Assembly: GCF_014596745.1 (NCBI RefSeq)
Contig: NZ_JABTCF010000005.1
Location: forward strand, 248,001 to 312,000
Direction: 5' to 3'
DNA length: 64,000 nt
Source of the DNA: Maribacter aquimaris
GTDB taxonomy: Bacteria > Bacteroidota > Bacteroidia > Flavobacteriales > Flavobacteriaceae
In this document: piece by piece, positions 8,724-18,415 of the stretch
Layout: every line of letters starts with the position of its first letter
Numbering within the stretch: the stretch's first letter is position 1
Notes under the pieces: model-generated
Told to the model about the DNA's origin: nothing
What the model saw: the letters and a program-made list of their open reading frames with translations, nothing else
Database searches by the model: none
Made by a program: the position numbers and the translations under genes

Positions 8724-11700
8724 ATGAAGCATCTCATTGTAATACTAACCGTAATCCTGTTTTCGCAAATGTCACATTCCCAAAAAAACGATGAATCGTA
8801 TGAGGTGCTATGGAAAAATGTATCCCAATTTGAAAAGGAAGCCTTGACCAAGTCTGCCCTAGGAGTGGTACAAAAGATATCCAAGAAGGCAAAAAAAGAG
8901 CATAATTCCACCCAAATCGTCAAGTCGCTGCTTTATCGCTCGAAATATGCCATGACCTTGGAAGAGGATGCACAACTACAGATCATCAATGACTTTAAGT
9001 TAGCGATTGCCCAAGCGAAATCGCCAACCAAAAATATATTGGAGGGTTACTTGGCCAATCTATATTGGAAATACTTTCAACAAAACCGCTATCAATTTTA
9101 CAACAGAACCAAAACCGAGACAAAGATTGATTCGGTCGACTTCAGGACTTGGGACCTGACGACCCTCTTTGAGGAAATCAACATCCATTTTGAAAACGCA
9201 TTGGCCGACCCTAAAACATTACAACAAATCAAGGTCGGTTCCTTTAAGGAAATCCTAAACAAACAAGAAGGCTCGGAAACCTTCCGCCCTACCCTTTACG
9301 ATTTGCTTGCCCATACCGCACTTCAGTTTTACAAAAGTAATGAAACCCATATAACGCGACCCGCCAACAAATACGAAATCAATGATCCGGAAACCCTATG
9401 TGAGGCCTATCAATTCGTTCATCAAAACCTTACCACGACCGACGAAACCTCTTTACAAGTCAAGGCACTCAATGTATATCAGGAGTTGACACGGTTCCAT
9501 TTTGACGAACCCCGGTTAGAAGCTTTGGTCATGGCCGATATCGAGCGCATGGATTTCGTGTACCAGAACGCCACTTTCCCTAATAAGGAGACGTATTACG
9601 AGGAAACCTTAAAAAATTCGGCCGAACACCTAAAGCACCATAAGCTTTCAGCACTATACAACTATGAACTAGCCAAACTGTACAACATTCAGGGGCAAAC
9701 TTATCAGTCTAACAGCAACAAGGAACACCGTTGGGAACAGAAAGAAGCACTTAGCTTATGTGACAAGGTTATTGCCGAGTTTCCCGATAGTATGGGAGCC
9801 GATAAATGTAAGGCGCTACGGTTACAGATTCTAGCCCCAAGCCTTTCTATTGTAACGGAAAGCCATATTCCGGTGAACCAGCCTTCAAAACTATTGGCAA
9901 ACTATAAAAACCTAACGGAATTACAACTGACCGCCTATGTGGTCAACAACGACCAGATCAAGGAACTAAACAATCTTTATCCGCAAAAAAAGCAATTCGA
10001 CTTTATTCAAAAACTGAAACCGGCAAAAACTTGGTCGGCCCCGTTGCAAAATGAAAAAGACTACCAACAGCACAGTATAGAGGTATTGCTTCCTCCGTTG
10101 GAAAACGGACAATACATCCTCTTAGCTTCGCCAGAAAAGAAAAGCGATAAGAATTTTGCCTTCAGTCAAGTCCAAGTGTCCAATATGGCCTTGACAGAAA
10201 TCAGTAGCAGTTCGGAACAGCGCTACCAAATCATCGACAGAACTACGGGCCAACCCATTTCAAATGCAGAATTGACGTTTACCTATCTTAAAAATTACAA
10301 CAAACCCTATCTCTCCAGGACAGAACATACCGATAAAACGGGATTTGTAACCATACCCCTAACCGATGAAAACTGGAACGATGTACATATAAAAGTGAAC
10401 TATAATGGGGAGACCGCCTTCTTTGGGGAATATTATGTGAACAATAAACAAATAGAGCACAAAAACAACGATGTTCAGAACCGCATCTTTCTATTTACCG
10501 ACCGAAGCATCTACAGACCAGGGCAACCGGTTTACTTTAAAGGGATCCTTATGGAAACTTTTAAGGAAAAATCAGAGGTCGTGGCGAATGAAACCGTATT
10601 TGCCAGCCTGCATGACGTGAATGGCCAAAAAGTATCGGACCTTGAGTTCACCACGAACGAATTCGGTTCTTTTAATGGGGAATTCATGTTACCGAGCTCA
10701 GGCCTTACTGGGGAATTTCATATCGAAACCACTGCCTTTTCAAAAACGGCCCGGTACACCCAACATTTCTCCGTAGAGGAATACAAGCGCCCCAAATTCG
10801 AAACCTCGTTCAAGCCGGTCACCGAAAGCTACAAAGTAAACGATAGCATCACCGTTACAGGTGTCGCTACGGCGTATGCCGGAAGTAAAATTACCGATGC
10901 CAAAGTGAGCTATCGCGTAAAACGAGCCGTATATTTTCCACGTTGGTTCTATTGGCGCATGCCCTCTTACAACAATTCCCCCCAGGAAATAGCCCATGGT
11001 GAAACAACTACGGATGCTTCAGGCAACTACGACATCATCTTTAAAGCCATTCCGGATAATAGTGTATCAAAAGAAAACCTGCCCACCTTCAATTATGAAA
11101 TTACGGCCGACGTTACCGATATCAACGGAGAGACCCATAGCACCACCACCTTTGTATCGGTAGGTTACCATTCGGTAGTTGCCCATATCAACGCTCCCGA
11201 ACATTGGGATAAAATCAAAAACGAAGATCAAATACACATTTCGACCACAAACCTAAACGGACAGCCTGTTCCTTCAAAAGGAACATTGAAAATGTACAAA
11301 CTGCAAGCCCCCGAGCAAGTTTTGCGAGACAGGCCATGGCCAACGCCGGACTATAAAAACTGGAGCAAGGAGGAATACCGTACATTGTTTCCGCATGAAG
11401 CCTACGACAAAGAGGACAAAGCCGTAAACTGGAACAAAGGCAAACTGGTCTGGCAAACCGATTTTGATACTGAAAAATCTACGCAGTTCAGCATCAAGAA
11501 CCTTAAAAACCAGACATCGGGGAAATATATCATAGAACTCGAAACCGAGGATAAATTCGGCCTGCTTGTTCAAGAAAAGACCATAACCACGCTTATTGAT
11601 GAAGACGACAAGCAACTAGCGGACAACCGCTTATTCGATATCAAAACGGACAAAGAACGCTATAGTGCTGGTGACAAAGTAAAAGTCACACTTTACTCCA

Positions 11701-14700
11701 ATTCAGAAGACCTGACCGTAACGGTTTTTGTTGAAAAAGGAAAAAAGGTTGTCGACATCCACAAAGTACATTTGAACCAAAACTCAAAGTCCATTAGCAT
11801 ACCCGTGACCGAAGACGATTTGGGCGGCTTTGCCATCACCTATATGTATTCTGCCTATAATTCATTTCAATCGGGCAATATTTCGGTGGTCGTGCCTTAC
11901 CCTGAAAACCAACTTGAAATTGAAACCACCACTTTTAGGGACAAATTGCAACCCGGAACCAATGAAACATGGTCATTTAAAATAAAAGGGCCTCAAGGCG
12001 AAAAAACATCGGCAGAACTTTTGGCCAGTATGTACGACGCCTCCTTGGATGTTTATCGATATCATTCATGGAATTTCAATCCGCTTGCACGCCGTTCGTA
12101 TTACGCTTCCCTTTATGCCAATGCACGTACCAGTTACGGAACAAGCTCATTTCGCACCTATCTTGACATACCTGGTCATAGCTATGCTCACCAAGGGTTT
12201 GACTCTTTTAACTGGTTTGGATTACAATTTGGTTACAACAATTACTCCCGTGACTTCTTATCAAGAAAAATGATGAAGAGCCGGGAAGCTCCCCTAGGTA
12301 TAATGGCAGAGGATTCCGAATTCGAAGGAGTTGCCGAAATATCGGCCCAAGCTCCCCAAGGGAATGAAATGGATAAGGAGACCCCAAGTCCCGCACAGGC
12401 ACAATCCAATTCAAAAAACGACCCGGAAGCTGTGCAAATCAGAAAAAACCTTCAGGAAACAGCCTTTTTCTTTCCTGAACTTCGCACGGACAAAGAGGGT
12501 AATGTTTCTTTTAACTTCACCACGCCCGAAGCCCTTACCAAATGGAAATTACAATTGTTGGCACATACCAAATCTTTGCAGAGTTCGGTAAGATCCCTTC
12601 AGACCGTGACCCAAAAAGAGTTGATGGTCATGCCCAACGCACCTCGCTTTCTGCGGGAAGGCGATAAGATTACCTTAAGCAGTAAAATTGCGAACCTAAG
12701 TGATAAAAAATTATCGGGACAAGCAAAGTTGGTTCTAGTCGATGGTATTTCGGGGAAGGATATTTCCGATCAACTTTTAAATGCAAGGACCGAATATGCC
12801 TTTACGGTGGATTCCTTAGGAAACACCCAGGTTTCATGGCAATTGCAAATACCTGAAAACCTACAGGCGGTCCAATATACCGTAATAGCCAAAGCAGGGG
12901 ATTTTAGCGATGGCGAACAAAGTGTACTTCCTGTCTTGACCAACCGCATGTTAGTGACCGAGACCCTACCGCTATGGGTGCGAAGCAATCAGACCAAAAC
13001 CTTTGTATTGGAAAAGTTAAGGGACAATACCTCAACCACCCTTAAAAACCACAAACTCACCCTTGAGGTGACTTCCAACCCAGCATGGTATGCCGTACAG
13101 GCGCTCCCCTATCTTATGGAGTACCCGTACGACTGTAACGAGCAGACCTTTGCCCGATACTACGCGAACAGTTTGGCAAGCCACATTGCAAATTCCAACA
13201 AAAGAATTAGGGAAGTGTTCGACCAATGGGCCAATTCCGATGCCCTGATCAGCAACCTTGAAAAGAACCCAGAGCTGAAATCACTCTTGATTCAAGAAAC
13301 CCCATGGCTAAGGGATGCCCAATCGGAAACGGAACAGAAAAAACGCATTGCCCTATTGTTCGACCTCAACAAAATGAAGAACGAACAGGCCAATGCCTTG
13401 AACAAACTCCAACAAAACCAAATGTCCAATGGGGCCTGGCCATGGTTTAATGGTGGGCATGAAAACCGCTTTATCACCCAACATATCGTCACCGGACTGG
13501 GTCACTTGAAAAAACTTTCCGTCGTGCCCCAAGAAGAAGCCAAACAGAACGAAATGATTGTTAAGGCAGTTCGCTATTTGGATGATGCTTTTGTAAAGGA
13601 GTACGAACACATGAAGAAATATGCTTCCAACCTAAAGGATGACCATTTAAGTCAGACGCAAATCCATTATTTGTATATGCGCAGTTTCTTTAATGACATT
13701 GAAACCTCTAAGCAAGTCGATAAAATCGGATCTTATTACCTCAGTCAGGCCAAAAAATATTGGACAAAGAAAGGTCTCTATGCAAAAGGAATGTTGGCCT
13801 TAATACTGAATAGGACGGGCGATACTTCCACTTCCAATAAAATTTTAAGATCTTTAAAGGAGAACAGCATCGTTTCTGAGGAACTCGGTATGTATTGGAA
13901 GGAAAATACGGCTTCATGGCACTGGTACCAAGCTCCTATTGAAACACAGGCGCTCTTGATCGAGGCCTTTTCGGAAATAGAAAATGACACCACTGTGGTT
14001 GACAACCTTAAGGTTTGGTTGTTAAAGAACAAACAGACCAACCAATGGAAGACCACCAAAGCCACAAGTGACGCCGTGTATGCACTATTGTTGCAAGGCA
14101 GCGATTGGCTTTCGGTTACCGATGCCGTAGACGTTCGCTTGGGAGGTACCGAAATCCGCCCCGAAAAGTTGGAAAACACCAAAGTCGAAGCTGGAACGGG
14201 TTATTTTAAAACTTCATGGAACACCAATGAGATAGAGCCAAAAATGGCTGAGGTACAGCTTACCAAAAAAGGCGAAGGTATTGCCTGGGGTGCCCTATAC
14301 TGGCAATATTTCGAGGACCTGGATAAAATAACTTCGGCTGAAACACCCTTACAACTCAAGAAAAAATTGTTCTTAAAAAGGAATACCGACACAGGAGAGG
14401 AAATTTCGGAAATCACCAAAAGCACTCCTTTGAAAGTGGGTGATCTGGTACGCGTACGAATCGAACTTCGTTCTGACCGAGATATGGAATTCGTTCATAT
14501 GAAGGATATGCGCGCCGCCGGTTTTGAGCCTGTGAATGTAATTTCAAGGTATAAATGGCAGGATGGTTTAGGCTATTATGAAAGTACAAAAGACGCCAGT
14601 ACCAACTTCTTTTTCGATTATTTACCCAAAGGGGTATTTGTTTTCGAATACGACCTCAGGGTAAACAACGCTGGGGAATTCAGTAACGGCATCACAACGA

Positions 14701-14774
14701 TCCAAAGCATGTATGCTCCTGAGTTCTCAAGTCATTCCGAGGGGGTTCGTGTTAAAGTGAACAGTAATCAGTAG
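8724..14774 (+). CDS. Alpha-2-macroglobulin family protein
   Basis: About 2016 residues from ATG 8724 (ATG 8718 also possible). A signal peptide is evident (HLIVILTVILFSQMSHSQ). A helical N-terminal region of about 400 residues precedes the macroglobulin-type beta-sandwich domains. MG2-like features include FTDRSIYRPGQPVYFKG, found in bacterial A2M proteins. The bait/complement-like part contains FFPELRTDKEGNVSFNF. The thioester-type motif CNEQ, within YPYDCNEQTF, starts at base 13134 (residue about 1471) and is followed by the all-helical TED domain. Bacterial A2Ms trap or inhibit attacking proteases in the periplasm or envelope (family knowledge). No penicillin-binding protein 1C gene is adjacent. 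The stop codon lies inside a heptad repeat tract. Confidence 0.9.
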   Translation: MKHLIVILTVILFSQMSHSQKNDESYEVLWKNVSQFEKEALTKSALGVVQKISKKAKKEHNSTQIVKSLLYRSKYAMTLEEDAQLQIINDFKLAIAQAKSPTKNILEGYLANLYWKYFQQNRYQFYNRTKTETKIDSVDFRTWDLTTLFEEINIHFENALADPKTLQQIKVGSFKEILNKQEGSETFRPTLYDLLAHTALQFYKSNETHITRPANKYEINDPETLCEAYQFVHQNLTTTDETSLQVKALNVYQELTRFHFDEPRLEALVMADIERMDFVYQNATFPNKETYYEETLKNSAEHLKHHKLSALYNYELAKLYNIQGQTYQSNSNKEHRWEQKEALSLCDKVIAEFPDSMGADKCKALRLQILAPSLSIVTESHIPVNQPSKLLANYKNLTELQLTAYVVNNDQIKELNNLYPQKKQFDFIQKLKPAKTWSAPLQNEKDYQQHSIEVLLPPLENGQYILLASPEKKSDKNFAFSQVQVSNMALTEISSSSEQRYQIIDRTTGQPISNAELTFTYLKNYNKPYLSRTEHTDKTGFVTIPLTDENWNDVHIKVNYNGETAFFGEYYVNNKQIEHKNNDVQNRIFLFTDRSIYRPGQPVYFKGILMETFKEKSEVVANETVFASLHDVNGQKVSDLEFTTNEFGSFNGEFMLPSSGLTGEFHIETTAFSKTARYTQHFSVEEYKRPKFETSFKPVTESYKVNDSITVTGVATAYAGSKITDAKVSYRVKRAVYFPRWFYWRMPSYNNSPQEIAHGETTTDASGNYDIIFKAIPDNSVSKENLPTFNYEITADVTDINGETHSTTTFVSVGYHSVVAHINAPEHWDKIKNEDQIHISTTNLNGQPVPSKGTLKMYKLQAPEQVLRDRPWPTPDYKNWSKEEYRTLFPHEAYDKEDKAVNWNKGKLVWQTDFDTEKSTQFSIKNLKNQTSGKYIIELETEDKFGLLVQEKTITTLIDEDDKQLADNRLFDIKTDKERYSAGDKVKVTLYSNSEDLTVTVFVEKGKKVVDIHKVHLNQNSKSISIPVTEDDLGGFAITYMYSAYNSFQSGNISVVVPYPENQLEIETTTFRDKLQPGTNETWSFKIKGPQGEKTSAELLASMYDASLDVYRYHSWNFNPLARRSYYASLYANARTSYGTSSFRTYLDIPGHSYAHQGFDSFNWFGLQFGYNNYSRDFLSRKMMKSREAPLGIMAEDSEFEGVAEISAQAPQGNEMDKETPSPAQAQSNSKNDPEAVQIRKNLQETAFFFPELRTDKEGNVSFNFTTPEALTKWKLQLLAHTKSLQSSVRSLQTVTQKELMVMPNAPRFLREGDKITLSSKIANLSDKKLSGQAKLVLVDGISGKDISDQLLNARTEYAFTVDSLGNTQVSWQLQIPENLQAVQYTVIAKAGDFSDGEQSVLPVLTNRMLVTETLPLWVRSNQTKTFVLEKLRDNTSTTLKNHKLTLEVTSNPAWYAVQALPYLMEYPYDCNEQTFARYYANSLASHIANSNKRIREVFDQWANSDALISNLEKNPELKSLLIQETPWLRDAQSETEQKKRIALLFDLNKMKNEQANALNKLQQNQMSNGAWPWFNGGHENRFITQHIVTGLGHLKKLSVVPQEEAKQNEMIVKAVRYLDDAFVKEYEHMKKYASNLKDDHLSQTQIHYLYMRSFFNDIETSKQVDKIGSYYLSQAKKYWTKKGLYAKGMLALILNRTGDTSTSNKILRSLKENSIVSEELGMYWKENTASWHWYQAPIETQALLIEAFSEIENDTTVVDNLKVWLLKNKQTNQWKTTKATSDAVYALLLQGSDWLSVTDAVDVRLGGTEIRPEKLENTKVEAGTGYFKTSWNTNEIEPKMAEVQLTKKGEGIAWGALYWQYFEDLDKITSAETPLQLKKKLFLKRNTDTGEEISEITKSTPLKVGDLVRVRIELRSDRDMEFVHMKDMRAAGFEPVNVISRYKWQDGLGYYESTKDASTNFFFDYLPKGVFVFEYDLRVNNAGEFSNGITTIQSMYAPEFSSHSEGVRVKVNSNQ

Positions 14775-14880
14775 GCAGTTTACAGTGAACAGTGGACAGT
14801 AATCAGTGAACAGAGGGCAGTGGACAGTAATCAATTTACAGTGAACAATTAACAATGAGCAGTGAGCAGTGAGCGGTAAC
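14755..14880 (+). repeat. Heptanucleotide CAGTNNN tandem repeat overlapping the end of the macroglobulin gene
   Basis: Eighteen contiguous 7-base units: one degenerate AAGTGAA, then units such as CAGTAAT, CAGTAGG, CAGTTTA, CAGTGAA, CAGTGGA and CAGTGAG, with drifted forms CAATTTA, CAATTAA and CGGTAAC toward the right end. The period is kept exactly across 126 bases. The stop TAG (14772-14774) of the macroglobulin gene is inside the second CAGT unit, so the last residues (VNSNQ) are encoded by the repeat. Confidence 0.93.
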
Positions 14881-14954
14881 GGTAAAAACAATGATGATGA
14901 TTCTTGAGGGATATTCCTTAATTTGGTCTGAACATCCTAGGATTTAAAATATAG

Positions 14955-14986
14955 TTTATCCAAATTACTGATTTTCATTACCTTTA
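14955..14986 (+). promoter_or_regulatory. Putative doxX promoter
   Basis: TTTA at 14955-14958, a 20-base spacer, then TACCTTTA at 14979-14986 (one mismatch to TAnnTTTG), 27 bases before the doxX start. Confidence 0.45.
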
Positions 14987-15013
14987 AGCAGTAACAACTT
15001 AAACCCATGCATT

Positions 15014-15394
15014 ATGAACCCGAAAGTTTTTATGGTCTTACGAATACTTCTTGGCTTATTTGTCCTGGTATTTGGACTCAATAAGTTTTTCAACTTTATC
15101 CCTATGGACAACAGTGCTATGAGTGAGGCTGCCATGGGGTATATGGGTGGTTTGGCAAGTTCGAAAACAGTGATATTGGTAGGCGTCGTGGAGATTTTGG
15201 CTGGTTTGGCCTTCCTATTGAACAAATACGGTGCTTTAATGGCCCTTATCTTGATGAGTGTTTCAATAAATGCCGTTCTTTTTCATGCCACCTTGGAACC
15301 AAGTACTATCATGGGGTCACTTATTCTTATTGTCCTAAACATTGCCATGCTTATAGGGTATAAGAATAAATACAGGGATTTGCTTAACGGATAA
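15014..15394 (+). CDS. DoxX family integral membrane protein
   Basis: 126 residues, nearly all hydrophobic, with four probable membrane spans at about 7-29, 50-68, 73-90 and 98-116. The start VLRILLGLFVLVFGLNKFFNFIP, in particular the GLNKF motif after the first helix, is typical of DoxX/DoxD-like proteins. The role in flavobacteria is not established. Related proteins are linked to quinone or thiol redox stress in the inner membrane. It stands alone, convergent with the DUF4136 gene. Confidence 0.85.
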   Translation: MNPKVFMVLRILLGLFVLVFGLNKFFNFIPMDNSAMSEAAMGYMGGLASSKTVILVGVVEILAGLAFLLNKYGALMALILMSVSINAVLFHATLEPSTIMGSLILIVLNIAMLIGYKNKYRDLLNG

Positions 15395-15449
15395 ATCACA
15401 ATTCTTTATTAAGTAGGGACTTATTAATTCTTTCAAAAAAACAGCTTGT

Positions 15450-15977
15450 TTACTTTCTGGATTTTGGAGGGTACTTCGACAATACCTTTTCCACAATTTC
15501 CTGAAGTTTAAGTTCCCGCTCGACCGGTGTGTTATTTTCATTGAAACTGCTACTACTTACAGCTTGCCAAAACAATTGTTCTTTTTGGCTATCGATAAAA
15601 TCGAAAATGATTTCGCGTTGTACTTTTGCCTGTCCGATAGGAATGCCAACAGAAACACCCCCACCGACATTTCTTCCGGCTCCCCCTACCCCTAATCCAA
15701 CCGTATTGTTGTTTGGGGCTTGAAAGATTTCACTTTGGATATTGATAAAAAAGTCGGGCTCTTCAGAAAGCAGTAGCCCTTTACCTTGCATGGCCGCATC
15801 CAGAACCTTGATCAATCGTTTTTCCTCCAATGCACCCAAACCTGTTTCCAGGTCGCCGTAATAATTGTATGTGGCATAATTGGAGAAATCGGTATCCTTT
15901 TCATAATCGGTCTGCACACGTACCGCTTGGCACGACGCAAACAAAAGGACTATTAGGAGGTAGTATATACTTTTCAT
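15450..15977 (-). CDS. DUF4136 lipoprotein
   Basis: 175 residues. A lipoprotein signal with lipobox LFASC ends the first 16 residues. The mature part begins with VQTDYEKDTDFSNYATYNYY, the conserved start of DUF4136, and contains DFFINIQSEI and a glycine-rich loop (GLGVGGAGRNVGGG). The function of the family is unknown. It is predicted to sit in the envelope, facing the periplasm. It is a single gene between the convergent doxX and the co-directional obg. Confidence 0.85.
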   Translation of the reverse strand: MKSIYYLLIVLLFASCQAVRVQTDYEKDTDFSNYATYNYYGDLETGLGALEEKRLIKVLDAAMQGKGLLLSEEPDFFINIQSEIFQAPNNNTVGLGVGGAGRNVGGGVSVGIPIGQAKVQREIIFDFIDSQKEQLFWQAVSSSSFNENNTPVERELKLQEIVEKVLSKYPPKSRK

Positions 15978-16043
15978 CGCCTTTTAATTACCTAAATGTA
16001 AAGAAAAAACAACCTATATTTTAAGAAACAGCCTTTATTTCGA

Positions 16044-17045
16044 TTAACTGTTGAGCATTTTCCAAAGTTTATCCTTCAACTCTTGGATCCCAAACTGGGC
16101 AACGGAGGAAATGAACATATATGGTACATTGGCAAAATCCTTGTCTAACTCAATCTTCATTTCATCCATCAATTCCGTATCGAGCATATCACATTTAGAG
16201 ATGGCCACCAATCGTTCCTTATCCAAAAGTTCAGGATTGTACCGTCTTAACTCATCCAAAAGGATCTCATATTCCTTACTAATATCATTACTATCCGCGG
16301 GAATGAGGAATAGAAGCGTGGCATTTCGTTCTATATGCCTTAAAAAATAATGTCCAAGACCCTTCCCTTCCGCAGCACCTTCAATAATACCTGGAATATC
16401 GGCCATAACAAAACTTTGAAAATCGCGATACTCAACAATACCCAGATTGGGTTTTAACGTGGTAAACTCATAATCCGCTATTTTGGGTTTTGCGGATGTA
16501 ATGACCGACAACAACGTAGATTTTCCTGCATTGGGAAATCCTACCAAGCCCACATCGGCCAATAACTTCAATTCCATGGTAACATCGACCTCTTGTCCTT
16601 TTACCCCTGGTTGTGCATAGCGTGGTGTTTGGTTTGTGGAGGTTTTAAAATGCCAATTGCCACGACCTCCCATACCTCCTTCGACAAGTATTCTTTCTTC
16701 CCCTTCCTCAGTGATTTCGAATAGGACCTCGTTGGTTTCACTGTTTTTAAAAACCGTACCTAGGGGAACATCCATATACACATCTTCCCCATCAGCTCCG
16801 GAACTTCGGTTTTTACTGCCATGTTCACCGTGACCGGCCTTAAAATGATGTTTGAACTTGAAATGCACCAAGGTCCACAGATTTTTATTACCCCGAACAA
16901 TGACATGGCCTCCACGGCCTCCATCACCACCATCAGGACCACCCTTGGTAATATATTTCTCCCGATGCAAATGCACAGACCCCTTACCTCCATTACCAGA
17001 ACTGGCATGGATCTTCACATAATCAACAAAATTGCCTTCGGTCAT
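16044..17045 (-). CDS. obg: Obg family GTPase
   Basis: 333 residues, the normal length for a short Obg/CgtA. Residues 1-158 form the glycine-rich Obg fold ([38 protein letters not shown]). The G domain follows with P-loop GFPNAGKST, switch [11 protein letters not shown] and the base-recognition motif in its AISKCD form. It has no C-terminal OCT domain, as in other Bacteroidota. Obg binds the 50S ribosomal subunit and couples ribosome assembly to GTP/ppGpp (family knowledge). It lies downstream of hpt-adk on the same strand with a 124-base gap, so may be read with it. Confidence 0.95.
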   Translation of the reverse strand: MTEGNFVDYVKIHASSGNGGKGSVHLHREKYITKGGPDGGDGGRGGHVIVRGNKNLWTLVHFKFKHHFKAGHGEHGSKNRSSGADGEDVYMDVPLGTVFKNSETNEVLFEITEEGEERILVEGGMGGRGNWHFKTSTNQTPRYAQPGVKGQEVDVTMELKLLADVGLVGFPNAGKSTLLSVITSAKPKIADYEFTTLKPNLGIVEYRDFQSFVMADIPGIIEGAAEGKGLGHYFLRHIERNATLLFLIPADSNDISKEYEILLDELRRYNPELLDKERLVAISKCDMLDTELMDEMKIELDKDFANVPYMFISSVAQFGIQELKDKLWKMLNS

Positions 17046-17169
17046 TATTTAATGTATTTGTCATTAGCGCGACATGTGTTGAAACTATTTCAGCACGTCA
17101 GCAATCTATCTTCATGAAGATCAAGGTTTTTGACGATGATAGAAGAACTTAAAACAAGGTTAGGTTGGC

Positions 17170-18276
17170 CTACAGCTCCTCGATTACCTTACCCAAACGA
17201 CGGGTAATATCCTCGATAGCACCAATACCATTAACACTATGGTATTTCCCTTGGGTTTCATAATATGCCTGCAACGGTGCTGTTTTTTGGTTGTACTCCT
17301 CAAAACGATTCCTGATCTTGGACTCGTCCTGATCGTCTGTTCTACCGCTGACCTTACCACGCTCCAAAAGTCGTTGTATCAATACTTCGTCGTCCGCATC
17401 GAGGGCAAGGGTAGCGTCAATTCTCATTTCCTTGGTCTTCAAAAATTCATCCAAGGCTTTAGCTTGGGCTACGGTCCTTGGAAAACCATCAAAGATAAAA
17501 CCACTGGCATCGGTATGTTTTTCAACCTCATCCTGCAACATTTTAATGGTTACCTCATCGGGTACCAAATCGCCTTTGTCCATATACGATTTGGCCAAAT
17601 TCCCCAATTCTGTCCCGTTCTTTATATTGTAACGGAATACATCACCCGTTGAAATATGTTTTAAATTATACTGGTCTTTAAGAAATTCAGCTTGCGTACC
17701 TTTTCCGGCACCTGGTTTGCCGAAAAGAACTAGATTGATCATATGTTTTTCATTTAATTGGTAAACTTCTCTGAGGTTACGTCCCAACTCGTCATAATCG
17801 AGCCCGTATCCCACAATAAACTTATCGGGTATATCAATACCTATATAATCTATCGCATACTCCCCATTATACACTTCGGACTTGTAGAACAAACTAGCGA
17901 TTTTATACTCCTTTACATTGGTATTGTTGAAAAGGTGTATCAATTCCTTGAGCGTTCGCCCCGAGTCGATGATATCTTCCAAGATAATCACGCTCTTTCC
18001 CTCTAAATTATCCGGTGGATCCAACAGTGTCTCAACAATTCCTGTTGAGGTCAGACCTTGGTATGAACTTAATTTTATGAACGACACTTCACAAGGATGC
18101 TGATATTCCTTTAAAAAATCCGCTACGAACATAAAGCAACCGTTCAATACCCCTACAAAAACAGGCGTCTCATCCTTATAATCCGCAGCCACCTTTTGGG
18201 CAACCGATTTTACAGCCGCAAGAATCTGCGCTTCACTTAAGAATGGCTTAAAATATTTATCGTGTAGTTTTATCAA
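17170..18276 (-). CDS. adk: Fused hypoxanthine phosphoribosyltransferase-adenylate kinase
   Basis: 368 residues from TTG 18276. Residues 1-175 are a complete HPRT: FVGVLNGCFMF loop, PRPP-binding ILEDIIDSGRTL at 98-109, and a GYGLDYDELGRNL C-terminal loop. Residues 179-368 are a complete adenylate kinase: P-loop GKPGAGKGT at 186-194, DGFPRT, and a short LID with GRTDDQDE. The reading frame also extends upstream to ATG 18339, but a -7 box sits inside that extension and the TTG start restores the family start IKLHDKYFKPF. Together the halves salvage hypoxanthine/guanine to nucleotides and balance AMP with ADP. An internal ATG at 17742 could give free Adk. Confidence 0.93.
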   Translation of the reverse strand: MIKLHDKYFKPFLSEAQILAAVKSVAQKVAADYKDETPVFVGVLNGCFMFVADFLKEYQHPCEVSFIKLSSYQGLTSTGIVETLLDPPDNLEGKSVIILEDIIDSGRTLKELIHLFNNTNVKEYKIASLFYKSEVYNGEYAIDYIGIDIPDKFIVGYGLDYDELGRNLREVYQLNEKHMINLVLFGKPGAGKGTQAEFLKDQYNLKHISTGDVFRYNIKNGTELGNLAKSYMDKGDLVPDEVTIKMLQDEVEKHTDASGFIFDGFPRTVAQAKALDEFLKTKEMRIDATLALDADDEVLIQRLLERGKVSGRTDDQDESKIRNRFEEYNQKTAPLQAYYETQGKYHSVNGIGAIEDITRRLGKVIEEL

Positions 18277-18298
18277 TGGTTTAGGCTTTTTAGGATTG

Positions 18299-18306
18299 CA
18301 AAGATA
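18299..18306 (-). promoter_or_regulatory. -7 box of hpt-adk
   Basis: TATCTTTG on the minus strand matches the Bacteroidota consensus TAnnTTTG exactly. It lies 23 bases upstream of TTG 18276 and inside the longer ATG-initiated frame. No clear -33 element was found. Confidence 0.5.
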
Positions 18307-18359
18307 CCATTTTGATTTCTCTTTTTGAATCACAACCATTCAGTTTTAAGAATTCGATG

Positions 18360-18367
18360 TATTTTTG
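18360..18367 (+). promoter_or_regulatory. -7 box of purK-purE
   Basis: TATTTTTG matches TAnnTTTG exactly, 49 bases before the purK ATG. With the opposite box at 18299-18306 it forms a divergent pair serving purine salvage and purine synthesis. Confidence 0.45.
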
Positions 18368-18415
18368 TTACCGATATACAACGAACATTAACCCTAACCA
18401 CACGAATCGATACAC

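Noticed and set aside
14755-14880. CRISPR-like array
   Set aside because: The 7-base units have no spacers; this is a simple tandem repeat.
18277-18339. ATG 18339 as start of the HPRT-Adk fusion
   Set aside because: The added 21 residues have no family match and contain the -7 box; TTG 18276 restores the usual HPRT start.
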